Assembly: GCF_020283565.1 (NCBI RefSeq)
Contig: NC_060061.1
Span: 42,445,362-42,509,361 of the forward strand
Direction of reading: 5' to 3'
Length of the DNA stretch: 64,000 bases
Origin: Trifolium pratense
Lineage: Eukaryota > Streptophyta > Magnoliopsida > Fabales > Fabaceae
The translations under genes were made by a program, and so were the position numbers. Under the pieces are notes generated by a model, which saw only the letters and a list, made by a program, of their open reading frames with translations, was not told where the DNA came from and did no database searches. Positions 1 through 10,017 of the stretch are shown in pieces. Positions within the stretch are counted from its first letter, which is position 1, and each line of letters starts with the position of its first letter.

Positions 1-355
1 TCACCGGATTCAATGTGAGTATTCCCTCACCGGATTCAATGTGAGTATTCCCTCACCGGATTCAATGTGAGTATTCCTTCACCGGATTCAATGTGAGTAT
101 TCCCTCACCGGATTCAAATTTCAAATTGTGAGTATTCCCTCACCGGATTCAATGTGAGTATTCCCTCACCGGATTCAATGTGAGTATTCCCTCACCGGAT
201 TCAAATTTCACAGGATTCAATGTGAGTATTCCCTCACCGGATTCAAATTTCAAATTGTGAGTATTCCCTCACCGGATTCAATGTGAGTATTCCCTCACCG
301 GATTCAATGTGAGTATTCCCTCACCGGATTCAGATTGTGAGTATTCCCTCACCAG
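1..355. repeat. 26-bp minisatellite at window edge
   Basis: About 12-13 head-to-tail copies of a 26-bp unit (tcaccggattcaatgtgagt plus attccc). Some copies carry a short extra aaatttcaaattg segment, and the array decays into caccagacaga-type sequence around 350-420. It begins at base 1, so it extends beyond the window. No coding frame runs through it. Confidence 0.9.
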
Positions 356-362
356 ACAGATT

Positions 363-2385
363 GCAAGCTTTCGCTCACCAAACAGACAGATTGTGAGTAC
401 TATATTAACTCACCAGACAGATTCAAACAAAATCCGACATAACAAAATAAACCAAACTGCAATAGAACCATACTGAACCGATAAAAAAAAAACCAATCGA
501 AGCTAGACCGAGTCAAAACAAACTGACACAAATTAAAAATATCAAACTTAACCAGATCAAAGAGACAAATGACCGAATAAATCATGTCAAAGTGGTAACT
601 TGCACCAGCCTATCAAAATTTTCCACAACCAATATCATAGTTCAAATAAGAAATTTCAATTTACTTGAAACTCATACCCGACAACTCTGACTAAGAAACA
701 TTACCGAACAAAACATATAGAGATGCAGTTGAACAAATCGAACAGAACGACAATCAACCAATTCGGACGACTAGCAAACATGTTCTCAAACTATTGAGAA
801 CTCAAAGCGGAAGCAACCAATGATTCAAGGTGGATCGAAACTAGCTCTCGATACCATGTTTGATTATCAACTTATCATCCATCTTTTTCTTTAATGTGAA
901 TAGTTCATTCTTCCCATTTTTGTGATCATGGGCAATGGAGCTCAGATACTTGATACGACACGGATACGATATGATACGGTGATACGGAAAAAATTTAAAA
1001 TCTAAGATATGATACATCCAAGATACTTTAATAAAAAATAAATTTAAAATTAAATATATAGATGTAAAATATATAAACATAACTAATGAAACATTCACAT
1101 TACTAAAATCATCAAAACAAGAGAATCAAATATGTTGAGTATTATCCAAAAAGAACAGCATCATTAATATCCCAGAAAAAACCTCATTAGTGTTAATCTT
1201 AAAAGAACATCTTTAGTACTGTCCAACAAAGACAAAGAGATGAGATAAAAATGAGTAAGAGATGAGATGAAGCTGTGTGGGTAGAGTAAAGAAGATTAGA
1301 AGAAACAGAGGTGTGAATAAGATAAGAAACAGAGGATTTGGAGAGAAGAGAAAAAATAGAGCAATGACAGACAGAACGAGAGTGTTGATGTTAGCCTTGA
1401 AAACAATGACCAGAAAGTGTGGTTGCTGCTGCCTGTGGCACATGGGGCGCCAGTTGTGGGGTATGAGGCGCAGACGGAGCCATGGCTACTGCCTGTAGCG
1501 CATGGTGCGCCAGTTCCTGCGCCTGGGGTGCAACTGGCTGCTATATATTGCTGTCCTGTTTTTCTGCAGCCGCCACAGGGGAGAGAAAGTGATATTTTGA
1601 AGGGTTTTTCATCATCATTGAGGCTAGATTTTAGGAGGGTTTCTCTTAGGGTTTATCTAGGATTGGTAATCATTTTCTTTCACCTTGTAATCATTATCAT
1701 TGAAATATGTTGATCACGAGAAGAGATTTGGGAAAAGAGTAGAAATAGGAAAACTCTATTTCTTGTAACTCTTTGTATTTTGAATCTTTGTAATCAAGAA
1801 CAAGTTTGATAGTGGAACGGAGAGCTACTATCTCCCGCAGAGTAGATTGTTATAACCAAACTAGGTAAACAATTTATTCCTGTCATTTATCGCTCTATTG
1901 TTTTCACTTTGTGTTTGATTGCTTATTCCATAAGTTATTTGGTTGCTTATTCGTTTGCTCCACACACTATAAGTTTTTATTGGTGTGGTTTTATTAGAAT
2001 TCACAGCAGAGAGCATGTAGCAAGTATTGGATACTCACCAGATATCACGATTCACGCTGCAAATAGCTGCGTAGCAAATGTGTTCGATATTTTTTTATTA
2101 AAAAATAAAAATAATTTAATTGCAGGATATTTCCCCAATAGGTATCAACGAGGATTGAACATGTATCGGTATTGGATAATGTGTCTGACATGATATTTGG
2201 TCAATTCTTAGTTACTTGTTTTTTAAAATAAACAAGGTGGTGTTTAGATAAACAACTTAATTGAGCGGTAATAACATAAACTCTTACTAAACATAACAAA
2301 GAAAGAGTCATCAATTTAAATATGTGCCTACATATAACTAGATAACTAATAATAAAATATGAATGCAATGAATAATGAAAAACTA
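363..2385. other. Gene-free AT-rich stretch with LTR-like remnants
   Basis: No supported gene. Around 845-857 the minus strand reads TGGTATCGAGAGC directly after ...AAACA. This looks like the primer-binding site and LTR end of a Copia-type element in minus orientation (one base off the usual tRNA-Met-type site). On the plus strand about 1640-2004 resembles the 3' half of another Copia-type LTR, with a CGGAGAGCTACTATCTCC segment and a possible end ...GAATTCACA. I could not find paired LTRs or target duplications for either, so both are fragments. At 1417-1540 a short motif (catggNgcgccagtt) is repeated. Confidence 0.4.
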
Positions 2386-2679
2386 CTAACCAGTCCTACG
2401 AGGAAGTGTGATTTGATATTCCTTTGGCAATAAGGTGTTGAATCCCAAAATTAAATCCGGATTCCCTTCAAACAACTTCTTCACTCTTGTAGCAATTTTT
2501 CTTTTTCCACCCTTCCTCAAATTCAAATCTATTATGATTTTTAAAAACTCATCATACTTTTTCCTATCATATTGATGAAAGGTAAATTCTACTGCCTTAA
2601 CATACGCCAATGCATTATCACAGTTCTGGGAGATCTTCGTCTTCATTCTGAAGAACACAAATTCAGAAGATAGACACAC
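2386..2679 (-). CDS. Small SIN3-like paired amphipathic helix (PAH) protein
   Basis: A 97-residue ORF, or 86 residues from the inner Met at 2646. From about residue 22 it matches a SIN3 PAH repeat: an ALAYVKAVEFTFHQ helix, then KYDEFLKIIIDL, a RVKKLF segment and the diagnostic DLILGFNTLLP. Full SIN3 co-repressors exceed 1,000 residues with several PAH domains, a histone-deacetylase interaction domain and a C-terminal domain; here only one PAH is present. No further exon could be followed downstream. PAH domains bind short helices of transcription factors, so a dominant-negative or adaptor role is conceivable (inference). A TATATATA lies at 2747-2754, about 70 bases upstream of the first ATG, so an intact promoter is plausible. 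It could equally be a transposed gene fragment. Confidence 0.7.
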   Translation of the reverse strand: MCLSSEFVFFRMKTKISQNCDNALAYVKAVEFTFHQYDRKKYDEFLKIIIDLNLRKGGKRKIATRVKKLFEGNPDLILGFNTLLPKEYQITLPRRTG

Positions 2680-2746
2680 GGCAAGAAGGAAGGAAAGCTC
2701 GTGTGTTTTTTTTTTTTTTTGAGCAAATTGTTTTGTTATGTTGTGT

Positions 2747-2754
2747 TATATATA
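2747..2754 (-). promoter_or_regulatory. Putative TATA box of the PAH gene
   Basis: TATATATA on the minus strand, about 68 bases upstream of the first ATG (2679) of the small PAH protein. The position suits a short 5' UTR. The surroundings are AT-rich, so chance occurrence is possible. Confidence 0.4.
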
Positions 2755-3214
2755 GATTGAGAATCAAAGCTTAGGTAGGGTTGGATATTCGCTAGCCGGA
2801 GATTTGATATGAAAGATTGAGACCGAAAGATTCACTACTACTATTTTGCTTTATAATAGCGCCTATTTTTAAAAAAAGATCTTCGCAAAAAAAAAAAAAA
2901 TCTTCGTATGCAAAAAAAAGAATCTTCGTATTTCACTTATTTATTGGTTTGATTTTTTTCCTAAACAAGTTGTTGGATTTTATTTTTTTTGAAACATGAA
3001 CAAGTTGTTGGATATATACAAATTGATTGTAAAAAAAAAAAAAACAACTAAATTAATCAGATATATATAAGCGTATACATATTAATTTTTTGTAATAATA
3101 TATTAAATTTATTGGAAAGAGAAAGTGTGTGCAAAAAAAAACAATAATTTGTTGGTGGATTAAAATTAGGGGTATAATAGGAAGATAAGTGCAAAAATAC
3201 ACTTTCTTAATTTG
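2755..3214. other. AT-rich spacer, partly MITE-derived
   Basis: No gene. The last part (about 3130-3219), read with 8258-8298 across the LTR element, resembles one interrupted MITE ending in ggaaggag plus TA. The rest is poly-A/poly-T-rich sequence without recognisable features. Confidence 0.5.
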
Positions 3215-3219
3215 GTGTT

Positions 3220-3772
3220 TGTACCGGGCCATGGACCAGGGTGTGATTTGTTAAGGCCCAATACGAAAAAGCCCAATGGGAGCATCTAAAGGAGAAGTGT
3301 GAAAACAACCATGAAAAACACATGATAAGCGTGATCCACCATGACTTGGAAAGGAAGGAAGAAACTTGGAGAAGAAGGAAGAAGCTTGGAGAAGAAGGAA
3401 GAAGCTTGGAGAAGAAGGAAAGTAACCGCCCACTACCCATGAATTCCTCTCCAAGCAAGGCGGTTATCAAGCAACAAGAGGGAGATGTTTTGCCTATAAA
3501 TAGGATCTTCTTCAAGAGAAGAAGGAAAAAACTTTTTCACTGATTCTACATAGACTCACTCTCATCATGAGAAACCACCATATTTTCATTCTTGTAAAGA
3601 GATTCAATTTCTTCTCCGACATACTTGTATCAGTTATCAATCTTGAATAATACAAACCCCTATGTTCTGATCGAATTCTGACTTATTAAACTCCCAGGGT
3701 TGTTGGGATTGAACTGAGTGTAATCACACCATTTAATCAATAATACAAACCCCCTTGTTTTTTACCAGAACA
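3220..3772 (+). repeat. 5' LTR of the LARD-like element
   Basis: 553 bp, TG...CA. It contains three copies of a purine-rich 20-bp unit (agaaggaagaagcttggaga; about 3360-3420), a TATA box and a CTTGAATAATAC region typical of the LTR end. Confidence 0.93.
3495..3502 (+). promoter_or_regulatory. TATA box in 5' LTR
   Basis: TATAAATA within GCCTATAAATAGG, in the middle of the LTR where the retrotransposon promoter (U3/R boundary) is expected. The same box is at 7980-7987 in the 3' LTR. Confidence 0.75.
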
Positions 3773-3773
3773 T

Positions 3774-3793
3774 TTTGGCGCCCACCGTGGGGC
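3774..3793 (+). other. Primer-binding site of the LTR element
   Basis: TTTGGCGCCCACCGTGGGG starts within two bases of the 5' LTR end. The TGGCGCC start is typical of plant Ty3/gypsy elements primed by non-initiator tRNAs; which tRNA cannot be settled by eye. Confidence 0.7.
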
Positions 3794-5584
3794 TGCGGTA
3801 AAATTATTGTTTCCCAGCCTACCACTCTCTTTTTGAATAAACACGGTGATATTGCTTTGCCGTCATACCAACCTTTCCATTTGAGTTCTGACGATGTCAC
3901 CGCCGTCGTTGGTTCGTTTGGGAAGTCATAGTTGATTCAACAAATTCTTGTCCTCATGCTGTTCTCTGGAAGCCATCATAGAGATAAAGAAAGACGCCCA
4001 CAGCGGTAATCGATTGACTCGTTTTTCTGTTAAAAGCTAAGTTTTCTCAACTGTGTACTCTTGATTTCATGGAATCCTCTCAATAATTTTCGGTACCTGT
4101 TAATATAATATAACCCCTTTTGCCACGGTAATTGTCTGTGCTTATATTCTATTTAATTTAATTTAATTTGATTTGATTTATATATTTTCAATTGATGACC
4201 TTAGTATAATTCATGAGTATAATTCATGAGTGGAAATCGATGAGTATAACTTAAATCTAACAGACTAACACAATTATGAAGCCTTTAACAATTTTCCGTC
4301 ATGGTATATTTTATTGATTTGATTTGTGCTAATTGGCTACAACGGAGCATAGCACTGTGTCTTGTTGCTTCAAAATAAACTATCAACATGTAACTGCCCT
4401 TTGTTTTGTCGCTATAATGTTTGTGTACTGGCGTACTTGTTCGTTGATGACTAACTCACTTTAATTTGGTTCATCATCTATTGTTTCTATTTTACTTTGT
4501 TTCTTTTATGTTTGGTTTCATGAATCTAAACTCGCCGTCTCGCCAAATTGTTGTCGTCGTCCAATATCGCCATTCTGCTACCAATTGCCTGATGGCGCAA
4601 CTTCGCTTATCGATTGTTTCAAACGTGGACATCGTCGCCGTCAAAATCATGTAACTGTTTTGTGGAAACTGGAGCAAATTTTGGAACTATGGCGATTTAA
4701 GGATGAATACGATGCAATGTAGACCACAACGTGAGAGGTAAAGAGACGTGAGGAGGACAAGTACAATGGTAAACGATTCAAGTTATAAAGCGAACATATA
4801 CAGATCATCTGCCGGCTTGAACGACCATAATCCAGGTGCCTTCAATCCTTTACTTTCTGTTTTCGACAACTTACAACTATTTTGACGGATATTTGGATTT
4901 GTTTTATCTCATTTTAGTATTTTTATCAAAGGAATGATGATAACTTAGAATACCCATTGCTATTGAGCATATAATGATCCATTACTTTAGATTAATATTC
5001 ATCTATTTATTATTTGTATAATAATGTGCTTACTGTTATTATTATTAATGTCTATTGAGTGTTCTCACTCTTTCAAAATGTCCCAAAATAAGTTTCATGC
5101 TCAGGTGCTGCATTTTGTATTTGATGAGATATAAATTTCACCACAAATCTGCGCAATCAAGCCTTACACACACATACAACCAAGTTAAGCATCAGCATTG
5201 TCTGTACTTTTCTTATATGGTCAAAATAAACATCAACACCCTTTCAAGCGGCGATCTTAAAACACAAGCAGTTGGTCATTGTTGCCACTCGGCGAGAAAG
5301 AAGCCGCCAACTAATATTTCAGGTTGAAGCATATTCCGCGATAACTACCGCAATGGAGCTCAGTCTCGCCACGTCAAAACATAATTGCTTTTCTTACTAG
5401 GCGAGGAGCGCCGCGACAAACCGCCCATGGCGGTATCATTTTCGTTTATTTTATTTTTCATATATTATTATCGTTGAACCTCTAATGTATCAAAGCTTAT
5501 TTGCAGTAATCATAATTAAGCTACGGACTCTGAACAAAAAATTATTCAAGATCAACTCATATGAAAGCTCTGAACCAAATGTAA

Positions 5585-6895
5585 GGTTGAAAGGCCTTGG
5601 CGTTACCTGTAAGTCTTACGAGTTGGGTACGTCAGAAAAAGAAAATAAAACAAGGTTGCAAGACCTTGGCGTTACCTGTAAGTCTTACGAGTTGGGTACG
5701 TCAGAAAAAGAAAAATTAAACAAGGTTGCAAGGCCTTGGCGTTACCTGTAAGTCTTACGAGTTGGGTACGTCAGAAAAAGAAAAATTAAACAAGGTTGCA
5801 AGGCCTTGGCGTTACCTGTAAGTCTTACGAGTTGGGTACGTCAGAAAAAGAAAAATAAAACAAGGTTGAAAGGCTTTGGCGTTACCTGTAAGTCTTACGA
5901 GTTGGGTACGTCAGAAAAAGAAAAATAAAACAAGGTTGAAAGGCCTTGGCGTTACCTGTAAGTCTTACGAGTTGGGTACGTCAGAAAAAGAAAAATAAAA
6001 CAAGGTTGAAAGGCCTTGGCGTTACCTGTAAGTCTTACGAGTTGGGTACGTCAGAAAAAGAAAAATAAAACAAGGTTGAAATGCCTTGGCGTTACCTGTA
6101 AGTCTTACGAGTTGGGTACGTCAGAAAAAGAAAATAAAACAAGGTTGCAAGACCTTGGCGTTACCTGTAAGTCTTACGAGTTGGGTACGTCAGAAAAAGA
6201 AAAATTAAACAAGGTTGCAAGGCCTTGGCGTTACCTGTAAGTCTTACGAGTTGGGTACGTCAGAAAAAGAAAAATTAAACAAGGTTGCAATGCCTTGGCG
6301 TTACCTGTAAGTCTTACGAGTTGGGTACGTCAGAAAAAGAAAAATTAAACAAGGTTGCAAGGCCTTGGCGTTACCTGTAAGTCTTACGAGTTGGGTACGT
6401 CAGAAAAAGAAAAATTAAACAAGGTTGCAAGACCTTGGCGTTACCTGTAAGTCTTACGAGTTGGGTACGTCAGAAAAAGAAAAATTAAACAAGGTTGAAA
6501 GGCCTTGGCGTTACCTGTAAGTCTTACGAGTTGGGTACGTCAGAAAAAGAAAAATTAAACAAGGTTGCAAGGCTTTGGCGTTACCTGTAAGTCTTACGAG
6601 TTGGGTACGTCAGAAAAAGAAAAATAAAACAAGGTTGAAAGGCCTTGGCGTCACCTGTAAGTCTTACGAGTTGGGGGCGTCAGAAAAAGCAAAATAAAAC
6701 AAGGTTGAAAGGCCTTGCCGTCACCCGTAAGTCTTACGAGTTGGGGGCGTCAGAAAAAGCAAAATAAAACAAGGTTGAAAGGCCTTGGCGTTACCTGTAA
6801 ATCTTACGAGTAGGGGGCGTCAGAAAAAGACAAGTTGAAATGCTTTGGCGCTACCTGTAAATCTTACGAGTAGGGGGTGTCAGGAAAAGATACAG
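5585..6895 (+). repeat. 19-unit ~70-bp tandem array inside the LTR element
   Basis: Nineteen head-to-tail units, each containing CCTTGGCGTTACCTGTAAGTC and TTACGAGTTGGGTACGTCAG then an A-rich linker. Spacing of the TTACGAG motif is mostly 70, sometimes 68-69 bases, by small changes in the A-rich linker. Each unit has the perfect palindrome GTAAG-T-CTTAC. Inner units are nearly identical; the last four (from about 6640) drift (gggggcgtcag) and shorten. Short open frames across units arise only from repetition and are not genes. Confidence 0.95.
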
Positions 6896-7724
6896 CGAAG
6901 AAAGGCGAGATTATTGACGCCGCCAGAAAAAGCTTATACATAACCAAAGCAAGGCGATTCATCACAACGCCAAATCATTTGCAACCGCCAAAAGGCAACA
7001 GGTATAAAGTCATTCATAAATGATATATAATTATATTTAAAGTGCTAAAGACATTGCAGGTGCAAAGTTAAAAATTTCAAAGGCGAGATTATTTTCAACA
7101 CCAAACACAAAGTACAGTGGAAGGGCGACTCCGAGCAGCGCCAATTCTTTCTAAATCTCCAAAGAAACAATAGTTACAAAATAAGGCGTGCAAGCCTGAC
7201 AGTACGAAAATCAACTACAACGAGACAGATTACGCTAGACTACTTACAATCTTCAAATATAGAATGTCAAAAGAAAATAAGAAACTCATGTTGAATAGAA
7301 GAAGCAGAAGTACAGACCAACAAAGTTACTATCCTCAAAGTTTCAATTTGATTTCAAGAAGACAAGGAGGGACGAATCGCGAGAGATGAAGAGGCGAGAT
7401 TGGTGACAACGCTAGCTTGAAAATGCAAATACAATGAAAAAAAGAGGAAGGGCGACTCGCCAACTTGCTCAAAGTCGCCAAGAAACAATGACAACAATAT
7501 TCAAAGCCACAAATGGCGTACATCAAGATATTCAAAAGTCATAGAAGGGCGTACAAATTAGCTAAGAAATATCAACAACAAAAGGAAGGACAAGGCGACA
7601 AGCAAACAAAGAGTATGAGTCAGCAACAAATAGGCGACATAGAACCACGCCGAGACATAATAATTGCCAAGTGACTTCATTCAAAAGCACTTCGCCTTCT
7701 TGAAGCCTCGTGCTTGGGGGGCTG
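6896..7724 (+). other. 3' interior of the LTR element
   Basis: Non-coding. The phrase AAGGCGAGATT or GAGGCGAGATT recurs near 6903, 7080 and 7390, hinting at old diverged repetition. A polypurine tract TTGGGGGG at about 7714-7721 is followed by CTG and the right LTR. Confidence 0.6.
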
Positions 7725-8257
7725 TGTACCGGGCCATGGACCAGGGTGTGATTTGTTAAGGCCCAATACGAAAAAGCCCAATGGGAGCATCTAAAGGAGA
7801 AGTGTGAAAACAACCATGAAAAACACATGATAAGCGTGATCCACCATGACTTGGAAAGGAAGGAAGAAACTTGGAGAAGAAGGAAGAAGCTTGGAGAAGA
7901 AGGAAAGTAACCGCCCACTACCCATGAATTCCTCTCCAAGCAAGGCGGTTATCAAGCAACAAGAGGGAGATGTTTTGCCTATAAATAGGATCTTCTTCAA
8001 GAGAAGAAGGAAAAAACTTTTTCACTGATTCTACATAGACTCACTCTCATCATGAGAAACCACCATATTTTCATTCTTGTAAAGAGATTCAATTTCTTCT
8101 CCGACATACTTGTATCAGTTATCAATCTTGAATAATACAAACCCCTATGTTCTGATCGAATTCTGACTTATTAAACTCCCAGGGTTGTTGGGATTGAACT
8201 GAGTGTAATCACACCATTTAATCAATAATACAAACCCCCTTGTTTTTTACCAGAACA
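7725..8257 (+). repeat. 3' LTR of the LARD-like element
   Basis: 533 bp. By eye it is identical to the 5' LTR except that it has two rather than three copies of the 20-bp purine-rich unit. TATA box TATAAATA at 7980-7987. Confidence 0.93.
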
Positions 8258-8300
8258 GTGTTATTATTTTAAATGGACACTTCAAAAAACGGAAGGAGTA
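8258..8300. mobile_element. Right end of a MITE split by the LTR element
   Basis: After the GTGTT duplication the sequence runs attattttaaatggacac to ggaaggag plus TA. This resembles a Stowaway-like end (reverse complement CTCCTTCCG). Sequence left of the LTR element (about 3130-3219) would be the rest. The left terminus is not clear. Confidence 0.5.
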
Positions 8301-8505
8301 ATAAAGAATTAATAACTTTTTTTATGGAGTTACTATTTTAATGCAGTTTAACCCCCATTGTTTTGAAAAATGCGGAATTTTACCCCCTATTTTAAAATAA
8401 GGAATTTTACCCCCCCTATTTTATAATTTGTTGGATTTTTCCCCCCACCAAAATTATGCACAAAATCTGCTTCTGAGCCTCAAGTTCAAAGCTTCACACA
8501 AAACT

Positions 8506-8974
8506 CAATTTGGATCAATAATACACAAAACGGATACCAAAACGACCATAATCGAGTTAGCTTTCCACATAATCAAACCCCACTAAATTTGGAGTTATAG
8601 AGGGAGATTAATTATCATTTTAGTGAAGGTCTATCCAATTACTAATTCTGCAGAAATCTACTTGTGACCTTCAAATTCAACATCGTCTACCGAACGCATC
8701 GTAACTCTAAATTCGACGAAATTGAAATGCCAACAAGGTTAATTTCGATATCTTTCCATACATGTAAATAGTATTCAAAAATGAGCTACAGGGTGAGAGG
8801 CATGACGAAAATACCAGTAGTAGTTTCATACGATAATTAATTTGAACATACCTTCACTAAAACGGTAATTAATCTCTCTCTGTAACTCCAAATTTAGTGG
8901 AGTTTGATTATGTGGAAAACTAACTCAATTGCGGTCATTTAGGTACCTGTTTGGTAAATTATTGATCCAAAATG
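8506..8974. repeat. Foldback with ~125-bp inverted arms
   Basis: Bases 8506-8630 and the reverse complement of 8850-8974 match closely along their length (for example cataatcaaaccccactaaa against ...caaactccactaaa). The loop is about 220 bases. C-rich ttacccccc phrases occur outside both arms (8350-8450 and 8985-9060), so the foldback may be the core of a larger element. Confidence 0.75.
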
Positions 8975-9060
8975 ATCATTTACCCCCCGGCAAAATAAGG
9001 AAATTTTCGTTTACCCCCTGCACATATTTTTTTTCTGTTTACCCGCCTGCAAAAAATAGA

Positions 9061-10014
9061 TTCCCTCATTTCTCCCCCTGGGTGTACAGCAGGACAAGTG
9101 ACTGTGCAAACCTGATGACGTGGCTTGTACATTTGGAAAAAATCATTTATATTTATTTTTTAAATTCCACGTCATATAATTTTTTAAAAAAAAATAAAAA
9201 CTAATTTGTTTCCTACAAAATAAAAAAAAAATCTTGTTTTTTTCCCCAAAATTTTAAAAAATATTTCCTACGAAAAAAAAATATATTCATACAAATGAAT
9301 TTAAAAAAATTTCCAAAAAAAAAAAATTAATTCCTCCCAAAATTAAAAAAAAAAATAGAATTTTCTTATTTTGCTCCCAAAATAAAGATTTACTCCGAAA
9401 TAAAAATTTTAAATATTTATTTTCAAATTATTTTTAATTAAAAAAAACATAATCTTTATTTTTTAAAAATAAAACTTTATTTTTTGTTATTCTCTTTGAA
9501 TTAAAAAAAAATAGTAAACGAAGTTTTATTCGTGTTTTCCTCTTCTATCAAAATCATTTTCCATAGAACTAGAAAAATAGAACGAAGCAGAAGAAAATAA
9601 TGAAGTAGAAGACGATTTCGGCGATTGAAGAAGACGACTACGAATACGATCACGACGGTGGAAGCAAACGATTCCAGCGAAGATTCTGTTTTTTTTTTTT
9701 AATTCAAAAGGATTTGAAAATAAATCTTTATTTTGGGAGTAAAATAAGAAAATTATTTTTTTTATTTATTTTAGGAAAAAAATACTCAATAATTTTGTAC
9801 GAAAAAAAAAAGTTATTTGTAGGAAAATTTTGTAGGAATTTTTTTATTTTGAAAAAAAAAAAAAAAATCATTTTTTTAATTTTGTAGGAAAAAAAATTTA
9901 AATTTTTTTTTTGAAAAAAATATTATCTGACGTGGAATTTAAAAATAAATATAAATGATTTTTTTCCATGTGTACAAGTCCTGCTGTACATCCAGGGGGG
10001 GCGAAATGAGGGAA
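9061..10014. mobile_element. AT-rich foldback element with inverted ends
   Basis: The left end (9061-9200) and the reverse complement of the right end (9893-10014) share TTCCCTCATTT, a C-rich block, TGTACAGCAGGAC, AAATCATTTATATTTATTTT and CCACGTCA. The left arm has an extra ~28 bases. The interior is mostly A/T runs with a less biased core at 9536-9690. No transposase frame and no certain target duplication. Its right end abuts the broken plant-mobile-domain gene. Confidence 0.7.
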
Positions 10015-10017
10015 CGT

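Larger units (their letters stand above)
3220..8257 (+). mobile_element. Complete non-autonomous LTR retrotransposon (LARD-like)
   Basis: A 5,038-bp element bounded by two direct LTRs (3220-3772, 7725-8257), each starting TGTACC and ending AGAACA. It is flanked by a perfect 5-bp target duplication GTGTT (3215-3219 and 8258-8262). A primer-binding-like sequence TTGGCGCCCACCGTGGGG follows the left LTR, and a polypurine tract (TTGGGGGG, about 7714-7721) precedes the right LTR. The 3.95-kb interior has no gag, protease, reverse transcriptase, RNase H or integrase reading frame. Mobility must therefore have come from a partner element (Ty3/gypsy-like judged by the primer site, uncertain). The LTRs look identical apart from one 20-bp repeat copy, so insertion was recent. 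The interior carries a 19-unit tandem array near its 3' side. Confidence 0.93.

Noticed and set aside
3251..3543. Open frames on both strands in the LTRs (also 7562-8028)
   Set aside because: They are shadows of the LTR and its purine-rich repeats; duplicated only because the LTR is.
5485..6240. Open frames repeating the peptide GVTCKSYELGTSEKE
   Set aside because: They are translations of the 70-bp tandem repeat; the frame is lost at each 70-base step and there is no promoter or family match.
5585..6895. Resemblance of the array to a CRISPR
   Set aside because: Units are direct repeats along their full length with no unique spacers, and the DNA is a plant nuclear retrotransposon.
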